NCBI GenBank assembly: GCA_029531795.1
Contig: JAPEIS010000016.1
Coordinates: 248,001 to 312,000, forward strand
Reading direction: 5' to 3'
DNA length: 64,000 bases
DNA from: Sclerotinia nivalis
Taxonomy: Eukaryota > Ascomycota > Leotiomycetes > Helotiales > Sclerotiniaceae
The notes under the pieces are model-generated. The model searched no databases, was not told where the DNA came from, and saw nothing but the letters and a program-made list of their open reading frames with translations. Shown here piece by piece: positions 44,895-57,000 of the stretch (the first letter of the stretch is position 1; each line of letters opens with the position of its first letter). The position numbers and the translations under genes are program-made.

Positions 44895-47800
44895 CTACCC
44901 AGCAGTAGTCAAAACATAACTCGTAATAGCACTCATCCTCTCACTCGTCAACTTCAACCCAATCCTCAACAACTCCTGCGAAACCTCCTTATCCTTCTCC
45001 TGCAACAATTCCCAATCCGCCTTTTCCATCAACCACGCCACACAATCTCTTTCCGCCACCACCGTTGCCGTACGATCCGTCTCGGAGAAAAATGGTAATT
45101 CTCCACATGTAGTCCCCGCGACTATACTTTCAAAGTAACGTCCTTGAGGTAATTCGTAATCGGCGCGTAGGATACCTTCTTCGAGAAGATAGAAACCTTT
45201 TGCTGGTTCGCCTCGACGGAAGAGTGTTGCTCCGGCGGGATATTCTTTACGAGTAAAGAAAGGGACGACGCGGAACCAAAAATCTTCATTCTTTTTGGTG
45301 AGACCTTGGAAGGTTTGGAGAATTAAGCGAAGGGGTTCTTTGAAATTAGAATATTTAATATCAGGTACGTTACTTTCCTCCAAAGCATTAGTAGCCATTC
45401 GAAAAAGTTGACTACGTCTTGGAGAACCGAATTGAGTATCGAAAGAATGTGAGAATGATTTACCCCGGCTGTTTCGACTTGTGGGTACTTCTAATTGATT
45501 TGAAGTTGCATTTCGATTTGCTCGAGCTTGTTGACTAGCGTAAAGTGTTTTCAATAACTCGTTTTCGCAACTTTCCAATGCAGAATTCAAATCCTCGAAT
45601 AATGTTACCTCATTACCATCTTCAATTACTTGACCTTGGCCAAGACCAACTGATCTAAGATGACTACCTATAGGACCTTCAGAATCAATTCCACTAAGAC
45701 ATAAGGTAACACCTTTCTTGCTGAAAATGCGGTTCAATCGAAGAAACGCTTCTGCGGCTGAATAATCAATTCCCGTCACATGATAAAGGTCGAATATCAA
45801 GAAACGGATAGGTCTTTCGGTGAATGCTTCATCTTCGACTAATGCGCGGATACGTTCCTCGACACTGACGATAGTACCAAAGAAAAGATATCCAGCCAAC
45901 TTTGTAACGTGAATTTGTTGACCAACATCGCGAAGGTAGCGGGATTGAGTAGCGTTTCTACGAACAGTGGATCCAGCTATCTCACCTGAGTAAGATGCTC
46001 TAACTGCAGGGATCCTAGAGGTTTGGACTACAAAGGATACGAAGGCCAATCCAATGCCAATGAAGATTCCAGCAACGAAATCATAGACACCCATTGTGAT
46101 CACTATTACGCATACCTAGATGTGTTAGCTTTTAATCAAAAGGATATGTGAACATTCGACTGTGATAGGAATCGAAGAGGAGTGTTATAGAATCATAACT
46201 TACTGTCAAATACTCAAGGGACTTCAACTTCTTCCTTGGTACCCAAACAGCCTCAACCAAAAGTTCGAAACCAAGTACAAAGATGAGAGCCCCAACCATC
46301 ATGACGGGTATGTACCCGATTAAAATCAGTCCATACATCAAAATACCGAAAGTAGCGGCGGCAAGTAAAATACCAGCCAGACGAGTACCACCTGATCTCA
46401 TGAAAAGTATCGAATTGGTATAAACCAGATAGTTTTGAACACTTCCAGCAAATCCAGATAGCATATTTGAGACACCATGTGCGATTAGTTCTCGATCCAA
46501 GTCAAGATGATCCTCTCCAACATTGATGGCCAATGCGGGAACATTGATAGGAACATGTAAAAGTCCAAAAAATGTTAAAGCAAACATAGCAGGGACTGTT
46601 TCAATAATGGCGTCCCAACGTACAAGATGGAATTTGTACAAAGTCCAGAAATACCACCATGGCTCATTAGCTTCAGGTCCCTCAAAAATCCAACCCTTCT
46701 GACGTAAGTTAGGTATTTCCAGCTCATCCAATGAGAGGACAAAGAAGTAAAATACTGCTGGAATGACCATTATAACGGCGGATAAATAAAATTTCGAGGT
46801 AATTTTGGTTTGTGACCAGAGAATAAATAGAGCTATGGCGAAAGGAATAGCCCACAAAGCAATGGTGTCAGGCTCAAACATCTTGTTCAGAGTGTTTAAG
46901 TCGTAATTTAAATTCCCATCAAGGCGTGCTGTAACCTCAAACCCAGTAGCAATGAGGAACCAACCAACACCACCAATACATCCTATGAGTATGTGTCTGG
47001 GAATGAATCCAACAATGTAACCAAAACCACAGGTTCCCATTAGAAAGAATACAAGACCTGTCAAAATGGAACTAATCGCATATGACGTGATAGTTGTCGC
47101 GATGACGGCTTCGGGATTATCTTCGCCAACGACTTCCATTATCGTAAACGCCATTTTATGAAAAAATGGTACAACTTCTATCATTTCACTACCAATACCT
47201 CCTTTGAATGTACTCATACCGCATGAAAACACTAATTGCGAAATAATTGTGCTCACGTAAAATATGGAAATTCCAGCAGCACCAAGTTTTTCGAAGATTG
47301 GCTGTCCTAGAGGGAATAAGATCTTTAGAAAGAAATGTTAGCATGTAATAGGCATAATCCAAGTAAAAAGTTTTGATATTTGAGGGGTCAATGGCTTGGG
47401 ACGGGGCAATGAAAGGTAGAAGTTAAAGTAATAGAGGAATTAAGCCCTGGGATTGGGGCTCACTTCATTGTTTCTTAAAGTCTTGTGTAATCAGTAATAA
47501 GCAGCAATTAAACGTACCATTCCGTATGATAACGCATCCAAGATATTGAGAAGCGCTCCTAAAAGTACTGATGGGAGAGATTGAACCGGTGCCATGACAC
47601 AATTTTGCCATATTGCCTTTTTATCCCAGCGCTTGGGGTTGAAGGCAGTTTCAACAACGGCAGTGCTTCGTTCTCTGGTTGATTTCAGGGCATTCCGTAG
47701 CTTTGGCCAACTTGGTACTTTTTTCGTATGTAAACTTTCGAGATCCTGATCCCCTCTGGTCCAATCGGGATGTGAATGCGAGGATGAAACTTTAGACAGT

Positions 47801-48567
47801 AAGGGTGAGCGTTCCGTCGAGTCCATCTTGACACCTTGTGAGGTAATTATGAGACGACCATTCCGCGAATCGGAATGGTCTTGATTATTTTCAATGGCTC
47901 CATAGTCTAATGCTCCATCTGTGTTCGGCGGTGATGTACTTGGAGGAGAGTTTCTGAGCATATTGGCTATAGCAGATGCGCTTTGTGGAAGGCTGCTCGA
48001 GGAGCGCTCCTCTGGAGTGACTGGCTCAGACACTTCCTCTATAGTTTCGTGACGTGAGGGATCAGTTTCTCGGTTCAATCTTGAGTCTTCTTCACCTCCA
48101 TTGAAGTATGATTCGAGGTGCATCTGCGTTATGCGTGGTCGGGTTGGGGAAGGGGGAGCTGCGGCTGATGTGTCGGACAGGGCATATGATGCAAGCTCGG
48201 CCGTATCTTCTCTAACGCTGCGGGCATACTGTGCGCTGTCTACCAGTGGTGCTGCGATGATGTCAGATGACATTCAATTGCGATATCTCATCTGAAGTAT
48301 GAGGTGTCACTTACCTGGGTCTCCACGATAGGAGAGATGAACGAAAGAACGTGTGGGTTGGTATTGGTGTGAAGTGCCGGAAATATTAGCAGTCGAATTT
48401 TGCTGGATAGATTGACCTCGAAAGGAGCCGTGATTCAAATCGGATGGCATATTGGAGACGCCATCTTGCGTAGGAGAAGAACGAGGGATGAGGCGGGGAC
48501 TTGAGTATGATGAGACGGAATCTCCACGACGCCGAGTTGGGCCTGAAGCCGGTGAGGGGAAAGACAT
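44895..48567 (-). CDS. Vsb1/YGR125W-like SulP (SLC26) vacuolar transporter with STAS and cyclic-nucleotide-binding-like domains
   Basis: Four exons: 48567-48315, 48251-47518, 47322-46204 and 46115-44895 (1108 residues). The long N-terminal cytosolic tail (about 300 residues) is Ser/Pro-rich. The SulP membrane core follows: ILFPLGQPIFEKLGAAG, VFSCGMSTFKGGIGSEM, FGYIVGFIPRHILIGCIGGVGWF, FFGLLHVPINVPALAINVG and AHGVSNMLSGFAGSVQNY. The STAS domain has IRFLIFDLYHVTGIDYSAAEAF and LCLSGI. The C-terminal cNMP-like fold has AGATLFRRGEPAKGFYLLEEG and CGELPFFSETDRTATVVA. This order is that of yeast YGR125W/Vsb1, needed for vacuolar basic amino acid storage. It does not resemble plasma-membrane sulfate permeases, which lack the cNMP-like domain. 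The start was chosen at MSFPSPASG. Confidence 0.9.
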
Positions 48568-48957
48568 TATTGACAACTTTTGCAGGTAAAAGGTAAAACA
48601 GAAAAAGAGTGCGTTGTGTGGTAAGCTACCTGGGTATCCAAATTTTCGTATCTGCCTCACGCTCGCAGAGCGCAGAAGCAAGGTCTACGGGAAGATATTG
48701 TAATGATGCAAATTGAAATTGACGAATAAAAATGAATTATGGAAAAGTCCAGAAAGTCTACTTTGTAGATAAGATCTTGCTACTAGTTTCCCCTTAGTTC
48801 CAAGTAGTTTGATGGCTCGACCCTGGGAATTTCCCTGTAGTTTGAATACTTAGGTGGAGATATCAGATTGAATAAACAAATCAATCAATGTGATTGTTTG
48901 CACGTATGGACTTTTGGACTTTTGGACTTTTGGATTTGAAAATACAACACAATTAAT

Positions 48958-48998
48958 TAAAATAAAAATAAAAATAAAAATAAAAATAAAAATAAAAT
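48958..48998. repeat. (AAAAT)n microsatellite
   Basis: About seven tandem AAAAT units. Confidence 0.9.
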
Positions 48999-49699
48999 AT
49001 GGGGAAATACAGAAAGTTCTAGTATGTATGAAGTAATGTAAGGGTTTCCTAGTCTAGAAGAAAATGGTATCAAAGAAAACAAAGTGTGTGTAGGTTGCCT
49101 ACTCCGTACGTTTGCGTGCTCGGTACAAGAATTTCATACTCACTAGGGGAATAGCTTTACCTGGGATGCATCATAGTTTGCATAAGCCAAATTGAATATC
49201 CATCAAAATATCTCCACTCAGATGGAATCGGGATGCAGCCACAGTTTACCGGATGCAGGAGGAATCACAATAATAGCTTGAAAAAGTTGGAGAGAGAGAG
49301 GAGATGGAGCATTGAGAACTAACTTAGTAGGCTAGAAGAGAGTCCAGTCTCGAGTCGACACCCGGATGAAAATTATTTTTATGCTTCATACATTTAGACT
49401 CAGACTATAGTGGGAAAAAAGGGTGGGTCACGTCATTTCTCCCCACCGGAATATTCTGCCTTTTATCTCTTGCTCTTGCACCACTTTAAATCCCAAGGAT
49501 CCTAAATTCGGTATGCGATTTGCTCCAATACTTTTACATGTTGTATCCCATTATATCATCGGAATTTGGAATTTGTATCATATACGGAGTACGATTGGTA
49601 TTGGTAGATGAATTGAATAGAATAAAGATTTCATGTATTCTTTTGTGCCTACTTTTTTGATGTCTCTACAGATTTATTATATTTGATTATATTTGATTA

Positions 49700-49782
49700 T
49701 CTTGGTTATCATTTTTATTATCATATTTAAGTAATTGGAATCTTGGTTATCATTTTTATTATCAATATCTAAGTAATTGGAA
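49700..49782. repeat. Tandem direct repeat of about 42 bp
   Basis: Two adjacent copies, 49700-49740 and 49741-49782, both beginning TCTTGGTTATCATTTTTATT and ending TAAGTAATTGGAA. Confidence 0.9.
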
Positions 49783-50860
49783 TCCCCAAACCAGATTTTA
49801 ATCAACATTCATTCATGTCACCAGTACTGTTGTATTTTCTACAAAAAAACTTCATCTGCATGTGTTGCGAAAACCGTCGCAAACGATCCTCTTTTTGCGC
49901 CACAGCCATAGTCAAGAGTTTGCCATGCTAATTTGTTTCACTGTTACTCCATTACACTACACCGCACTACCTACATCAATGATGGGAATCTTTCCTCGCC
50001 AATTGAACTGCCATACTACTCAAAGGCACTAAAAGGACTTGTTAGAATTTGTGATACCTAGCTATGTTTGGTCACGAATTGAGATGTCACTTCTCAAGTG
50101 ATTGATACTTCAATTCTAAATGATCAAACCTAACTCCCGAAGAAGTGGCCTTGTACAATAGAAACAGTAGTACTCCAATGTGAAATACCGCTTTCGTAAC
50201 CAATTCTTAGGTAAAGCCAAGCTACAGAATGATTACCTAGAGGCCGTCAACCTGTCAATTGATGCATGCCGGCTAATAAATCTACAGCGCAGAAGCAAAT
50301 TGTACGACCATGAGAGGCTTTTCCCCCTCAGCAGCCACCATAGAAGCTTTCAGAATACGATCATTCAAAGATCTCCTGGTACCTTTACACAAGACCCTTT
50401 CGTTTTAATGTACCCCGCACCGAAGCTTGGTTACCGAAAAGTTTGTTGTTTGTCTCTCACCTGATACTATACAATAATACTTCCACTCTTCGTGTGGTAT
50501 TTATTTCGTAATAGAAATAACAAAATGTCGTCGTGTAAACTGCACAGTCCTCGTCGCCTTCTCTTACTCCTATTTACCCATTTTGGGCCCGAATGAGAAT
50601 AGGGGACCCCACTAACCCACAAATCTCCGGCACCGGCCGCAATAGGGTCTTTCTCCTCAACGGGCTAGGTTTGGTGGTGGAACACAGAGCCATGTTGTTC
50701 CCTGGGTGGAGAGAGCTCTGTACTCTAGCCTTAATTGACGTCCACTCTATTCACTCTGCGCAAATGTTTTATGCGCTTCTCTCATCCATTTGTTCGATGA
50801 ATTCAACAGACATCGCCGTGTGATGTATTGGCTTCACAGTTGCGTGGTTGAAGCTCCTGT

Positions 50861-51619
50861 TTAGCTGAGCTTTTGAAGGTATCCTTGAGCGATCAAGCGT
50901 TCGACGTCACCTTGGCGAACATAGAATTGCGAATTCTTGGTAAGGTTGATGGTACTGCATTGAAATCAAGTCAGTCAACGTCCATATGATTGGTGTGTAT
51001 CACCTACCCATATTCTGTCTGAATTTCCCCAGCATCCTTGAGGACCCGAACGTCGATGAACAAATCCCTGGGAGGTTCGAGACTTCCAGTAAGATCAATA
51101 TCAGTCCAATGTCCTTTAAACGCAGCGAGTAAATCGCTATATTGCCTCACGTATTCCTCCTCTTCTGGGCTTAGACTACTGGTATTCCCCTCACCACTTC
51201 CCAAATCAGCACCTCCGTTCTGTCCCTCATTTGTAACTCGATGTTGCTGTGCAGCTAGATCCAAAACATCGCTACCGTTCCAAACCATTTCTTCAAGCTT
51301 GTCTGTTCGTGTACGATGGTAGGCAAGGAGACATCGTTTGTTCCTTCGCATACACAAGTGATCAACGAGTAGAGTGCATGCTGTCGCAGGGTCGGCAGAT
51401 GGGTCAAAGGAACCACCGATTGATTGTAGGATATTTGAGGCATCTTTATCTAAGTCTCTAACTTCTCTAGTGACTGCGCGGACCATTTCTGTCTGATATG
51501 GAGGAAGGTGTTCGAGTTTTTGAGTTCTTTTGGCATGTTGAACCTGGATATTATTAGTTAGAAGAATTATTGGTAGGCGATAGTAGACTCACCAATTTAT
51601 TCCCTATGTCTCCGTACAT
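50861..51619 (-). CDS. PSF1: GINS complex subunit Psf1 (DNA replication)
   Basis: Part of the GINS tetramer in the CMG replicative helicase. Three exons: 51619-51593, 51543-51008 and 50954-50861 (218 residues, a normal length). The tiny first exon encodes MYGDIGNKL, the invariant Psf1 start. It continues VQHAKRTQKLEHLPPYQTEMV, then CMRRNKRCLLAYHRTRTDKLEEMVW, the family's basic helix. An acidic Ser/Glu loop follows, then the B-domain QYSDLLAAFKGHWTDIDLTGSLEPP and IDVRVLKDAGEIQTEYG. The last exon has TINLTKNSQFYVRQGDVERLIAQGYL, a conserved Psf1 end. Intact. Without the 9-codon first exon the start would be misplaced. Confidence 0.93.
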
Positions 51620-52399
51620 TTTCAACTATGTACCTTATGTATTTAAGTATCGCCCTGGACTCATTGAGGTATTCTATTTGTGAAGTCGTGTAGAGCAAAG
51701 AAACATAGCCAAAAGTCGCGACACGAAAAAGTGGGTCATGACATCTAAAAATAAGTTCCACATTGCGTTCCGATAATTCAAATTTAATGTTCTTTCTTGA
51801 CTTCACTTCACTGCACTCATTTGAACCTTCTAAACTTTTTCAAGTATAATCTTAATATCTATACTAACAGGTTAATGATTTACAACGAAGGGCTCAATGA
51901 TGTCAATGAGCAGTTTTTACTTGGAAATTTATTCATGTCTGGCAATTTTAAGAAGGTACATCAATCACAATAGGGCGACGGGATTGGAACGGAAACCTGC
52001 ATGACAATGTCTTTGTTAAGGCTCGATAGCCCTCCTTATTGAACAAAGCCCTTGTCCATATATCCTCAATCATATAAAATACAGCAAGATACGGTCATTA
52101 ACCAGATTGCTTCGTGAAAGTTTCACGGGAGGATTTATGAATAGGACATTCCTGATACCAGCTCTACATAAATCTGGCTGGATATGAGGCAAAACGTCCA
52201 TCCCTATCTACATCATGGAGAGATTTATGTTCGCAAAAATCGCCGAACTTTTCCATACACAAGGAAATTGTCAGACCATCGAACCACACGTCAACACCAC
52301 GAGAAATGCACATAACGAGACCTCCTTCTCCATACCCAATGCATCTCAGAAAACATGTACACGAGCAACCCGCCCAAACTCCATCAACATTCGATCATT
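51620..52399. other. Intergenic, no gene seen
   Basis: Upstream of PSF1 and downstream of the HMG-box gene. No feature is supported. Confidence 0.5.
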
Positions 52400-54071
52400 T
52401 TATTCCTCCCCGGCTCCCATCCAGTTGTCGAATTCTCGGCCACTATCTAGTGTTTCAATCTGCCACCCTTCTTGGTGTCCTCGCAAAACATCCATGTGTT
52501 GATCATGGATCTGCCCTTTGTCTACATGCTGTTCATGGAGGTACTGGAGAGCAGGATCCATTTCTCTATCATTCATTCCGTATCCGACCTGCCATGCTTG
52601 CTCAGCGTCATGATTACTACCAAAATACACTCCATCAGGATGGGATTCATGATAGTTGGTATTGTCGTATTGGCCATGGTCTTGAGTCATCAAAGAAGGA
52701 TCGATCCTGAAATCCGGCGCAGGCGAGGGTGTGTAGTGTGGTTGTGGGTGCATTATATCGAACTCATGTCCTCCTGGAATACTGACTTGGTACGAATGAA
52801 CTCCTGGAGCTGGGGTCTTCTTGATGATAACGTCTTCAACACCGGCTACTAAGGGGTTACTGTGAATGGTCTGTTGATAATACTCTCCAGGTTGCATGCC
52901 TGCCTGATTGTACTGAGCAGGAGGTTGCTTTCCTGGATTCGCAACTTGGTACGAGGATTTGTTATAATTGCCGTAGTTCGGCTCCATAGAATGTTCGCGT
53001 GAAGAGTAGTGGTATGCGGATCTTGTCGAAGGATACATAACAGGCTGTTGCTGCATGAGTCGCGGTGGATTTCGAGGGTTTCGTCTCTTCTTTGACTGAC
53101 CTCCTCCTTGCCAATCGAAATCAGTCAAGTCAGAATCATCAGAAGCGATATCTTCGGACATCTTCCTTTTAGAGGCTTTGCCGGCGCCGGGTTTCGTTGG
53201 AGAAAACTTGTATCCCGGGTGCGCGTTTTGATGATTAATTCGCTCAATCCTAGCCCATTCAGTGAACTGCTCTTTTACAGCATCGGGCTCCAACGGCCAA
53301 CTATCACCACAAACTTGGGACACCACTTGATGATTATTTTGTAAACACCAATCCTTCGTGCGATTTTGATATGCTTTGCGGTAAAGCATAAAGGAATTCA
53401 TTGGCCTCTTCACTTTCCCTGGAATTTTGCCATCGTCTACCTCCCTTCGTCGTTCCTCGGCTGACCTATTCACGTATGTCTCGATATCTGCGACTGGAAC
53501 GTGTTTCCAATCTTTGGTAAGCTCACTCAACGGCTTATCCAGCTTAGCCACCTTTTTCTCGGCCTTCACCTTCTCTTTCTTAGCCTTCTTCATTTTGGGC
53601 GATTTTTCTGCGCGATGACGTCCTTCAGGCATAGGCCTCAACGTTTGTTGTCCACCTCTTTGAATCGTAAGACCACTTCTAGTTCTTATCATATCTTGGG
53701 ATGAAGGAGTCGGTGAACTGGCCGGAGTACTGTACTGGTCCTGATACATGGGTGTCTGAAAATCATGATACTCCTAATCAACAATTAGCTTGGAAAAAGT
53801 GGGCACGCCTTGCTCAGCAACTCACATATTGGATCCCTAATCCGGAGTCTTGATGTTGATGCTGGTATGGGTAGCTAGTCTGCTGTGGGCGTGTGCGTAC
53901 GAATTGATCTTCGTGCGAAAGGGGCGAATCGTAATGTGTCTGCATATGTATGCCTTCATCCTGCTCGTACTTTGGTTGCGGATAAGACGTGTTCGCATTA
54001 TGTGCCACTAAATGATGAAGATCATGTTGAAACATTTCGCTACTTCTTGATGGCGGTGGTGATAACGTCAT
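52400..54071 (-). CDS. HMG-box (MATA_HMG-like) transcription factor
   Basis: Sequence-specific nuclear regulator. Two exons: 54071-53826 and 53755-52400 (533 residues). The DNA-binding domain (about residues 190-265) reads VKRPMNSFMLYRKAYQNRTK, then NNHQVVSQVCGDSWPLEP, then FTEWARIERINHQNAHPGYKFSP, as in the mating-type/Sox-like HMG group. A lysine-rich stretch (KMKKAKKEKVKAEKKVAK) precedes it and a basic KASKRKMSE motif follows. The rest is Gln/Tyr/Pro-rich, as in activation regions. The last 200 residues carry no named domain. It is an orphan HMG gene rather than the mating-type locus, since no MAT neighbours are visible. Confidence 0.88.
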
Positions 54072-57000
54072 GTTGATCGCTGGTATGAAAGCTTCGGAAG
54101 TTCGGTGAAAGAGGGAAGTCGACTTTTGGAGATGTTGGTCACTGGCTTATAAATGGCTTTCTACCAGTGTAGGATATTCACCAACCAGATTAGCCACAGG
54201 AGGCTGTGGCAATTAAATGAACTCTCGTCCAATATATTGCGATAATACCGTTGAATTGTTGGAGCCCGCTTTCACCCTGTTTCCTTTGCTGTGTGATAAG
54301 ATATATGGATTACTTGCTGTTACTTTTGCTATTATTGATGAATGTCTTCTGAACCTCGGCCAGAGAAGGATTGTAAGAAGCAAATGAGACCAAATAGATG
54401 TTCCTTTTCAAAGTTCTGGAAATTCCAAAGAAGTTCTTTGGGGAGAAAATGGTTCATCTGAAGCCCCAAAATTAGGTTGAGGTCTGAGAAAATGATTCAA
54501 GTGGGATCATTTCCTTTTTCTCTCAGGACCGTGCAGTATCAGAAAGTTTGGGATGAACCTGTGGCTTCCTGCAGGCCGCGCCGTCTTTCCTTCGGAGGCT
54601 TATGTTCTGGAACCGTGGTGTCAAGCAAATTAAATGCAAGTGTCCAGTGATGAGTACCCCTGATAGTGATGCAGAGGCTCTAAGGTTGCAATAGTGTCAA
54701 GAAAATAATTTTCTTTGTCTTCTGCTGCAGTTGTGGTGAGTTGTTGTTGTTGGAGTAAGCAACAACTTTCGTGCTCTATGCCACGATATTCTAGCCGTGT
54801 AAGAGCCTTTGTTTTGGAAAATAAATTAAAAGAAAGGATTTGGGCAGGTCTTTATGTATTCGAGAGATGGGTTGTGATGAAAGCTAGTGTATGAATTGGG
54901 CAAAGAACCGTTTTCAGCCAATCACTGTTTTCGACCACTTCAAGGTCACAGTACATAAGCGCATCTACAAATCTTCCAGAAGCGCGTCTATTCCATATGA
55001 ATTGCATGCAATTGTCAAATTGCTATTTCTTCAGTCCTTTGAAACTGGAAAAAGGTAATCAAAAGATGATTATCTTATTTGTCTCAAAAATCTACATCAA
55101 GTTGTATATCTCCATGTAACCCTACATTATTTACTACCCAACAGAACATCAATTCGATCACAACACTACATTATGGACAAATCAGAGATGGCTCTTGTCG
55201 AGGCTAAATGCAAACAAGCCCAGACTACAATTTTTTTTATGAACCATGGTAAGTGCACTTCCCCACCAGTTCGTGCATGCAAGAGCAGAGGGTTCGCAGC
55301 TTGAAGGGTACATTCATAGTGGCAAGGAAACTCTGTATTGCATATTAGGTCTCTCTGGTCTCTGTAGATTCATAATACGCTAGGTATCCATAAATCGGCA
55401 AGTTGCGAGGAATGCTGAGAACCAGCTGGGATTACACAAGATTACTGTTTTGGGATAACTGGAATGTGGATTTCGGTCTAGCCTTTTTGGAAAAACCTTT
55501 CTTCGGCAGGTGCCACACTAGTCTGGAGGTTGTTGAATGCATATTTTGCTTGCTGTGAGCATTGGAGATTGGGCGTGAGCTTTTTGAGTGTGCAAATGTT
55601 GGGGTAAATGGATTGGATTATGGATAGGATATGGTAGGTTGATTTTGATGAGGTGGATGAAGTAGAGGAAAGTAATATAGCATGCCATAAAGCATTCATT
55701 GGGTGTTTATATCAATCTAAGTCACATATAGAAAGTGTGGCGTCAACTTTACGGGTATTTGCATTAGTTCCATTAGTTCTATTTGTTTGGTATGTGAGCT
55801 AGGAGGGGTGGGGCTGGAACACTTCCACTCACTCCCGGTTGCTTGGGTAGCGGATGGATCAGCCATTTTTGTTTAGTTTATCGTGAGAAATGAAATGGAA
55901 GGAAGGTCTTTTTTCTTAAGAATATAAAATTTTGGTTTCTTTGGCTTCTTTGCTAGGAAAACAAACTTTTTTTGAATGGATGAATGGATAGATGGATGAA
56001 TGAATGAATGGATGGTTTGCTTCAATTGAATTCAATTTAATTCAGCTCTTTGGAAATTGTTTTTATCTATTTATCCAATTTTCCACTTGTTTCATTCAAT
56101 CCATTCAATCAATCCAATTCATTCATAGGAATAACCTTTATGAATTCTCCTCCTTCTCATTCTCATCCTTATTCTTTTTTTTGTTCTTATTTTTATCGCA
56201 GCAGATTGATGATAATACTCCAAATATAGGGTGGGTAGGCATGTAGGTAGGTACGTGCTCCCTTTTCTGTTTTAACCTTATGATTACATCCCTACGAAAA
56301 TTTGTATTCATGCCCAATCTTCTTTACCTGTGTGTTTGGAGTTTAGGGATTTGGTAGGTTGGTAGGTAGATGGTTGATGGTTGATGGTAGATGAAGAAGA
56401 CAAAAGGAAAATAAATTGCGAGGTTCTTCCTGGGAGGGGATGGGGACTCACCGTCTTTTTTTGGAGAGGGAGAAGAGGGAGGGGGAAATGTTGTTGGGTT
56501 TGAATTGGATTTTAATTGGAATGGATTGGAGGCCCGATATTTCCCGATTGTGAAGGTGAGGTGAGTGTTCGTTGAAGTTGGAAGGAGGGTGTTTAGTTGA
56601 GGAGTGTTCTCTGGCCAATGAGGAGTCTGATGGCGATACAGCGATCATCGATTCGATTCTATTCGAGATGGCAGATGGCAAATTACCTGCGCAATACAGC
56701 TAGATGAAAAATGGAACATGGCCACCCTGCCTCACCTCACCTCGCCTCATCGAAGAAGGAAAACAGAAAGAGAGTAGAGGATCTACTGACGAGAAGAGAA
56801 TATCAGAGGAAACTACATATGGACAAGGCTGGATTTAGAAGCGTATAATTCACAGACATAACCCCATTTTTACAAATGATGTTCGTAGATTATTGCACTA
56901 GTGAACTAGTGAACTCTTACGAAGGTTTGGGATAAAGAGGATCGAGAGGGTACTAGAGAAGGGAGATGGGAGAGGAAAGAGATGAGGGGAAGAGATGGAA

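Larger units (their letters stand above)
48568..50860. other. Intergenic, small repeats only
   Basis: About 2.3 kb upstream of the SulP gene and downstream of PSF1. Holds an (AAAAT)n run and a 42-bp direct repeat. No gene is supported; frames at 50180-50464 and 50593-50823 lack motifs. Confidence 0.5.

Noticed and set aside
55173..55249. Short ATG exon (MDKSEMALVEAKC...) followed by GTAAGTG
   Set aside because: No following exon could be recognised, so a gene is not supported.
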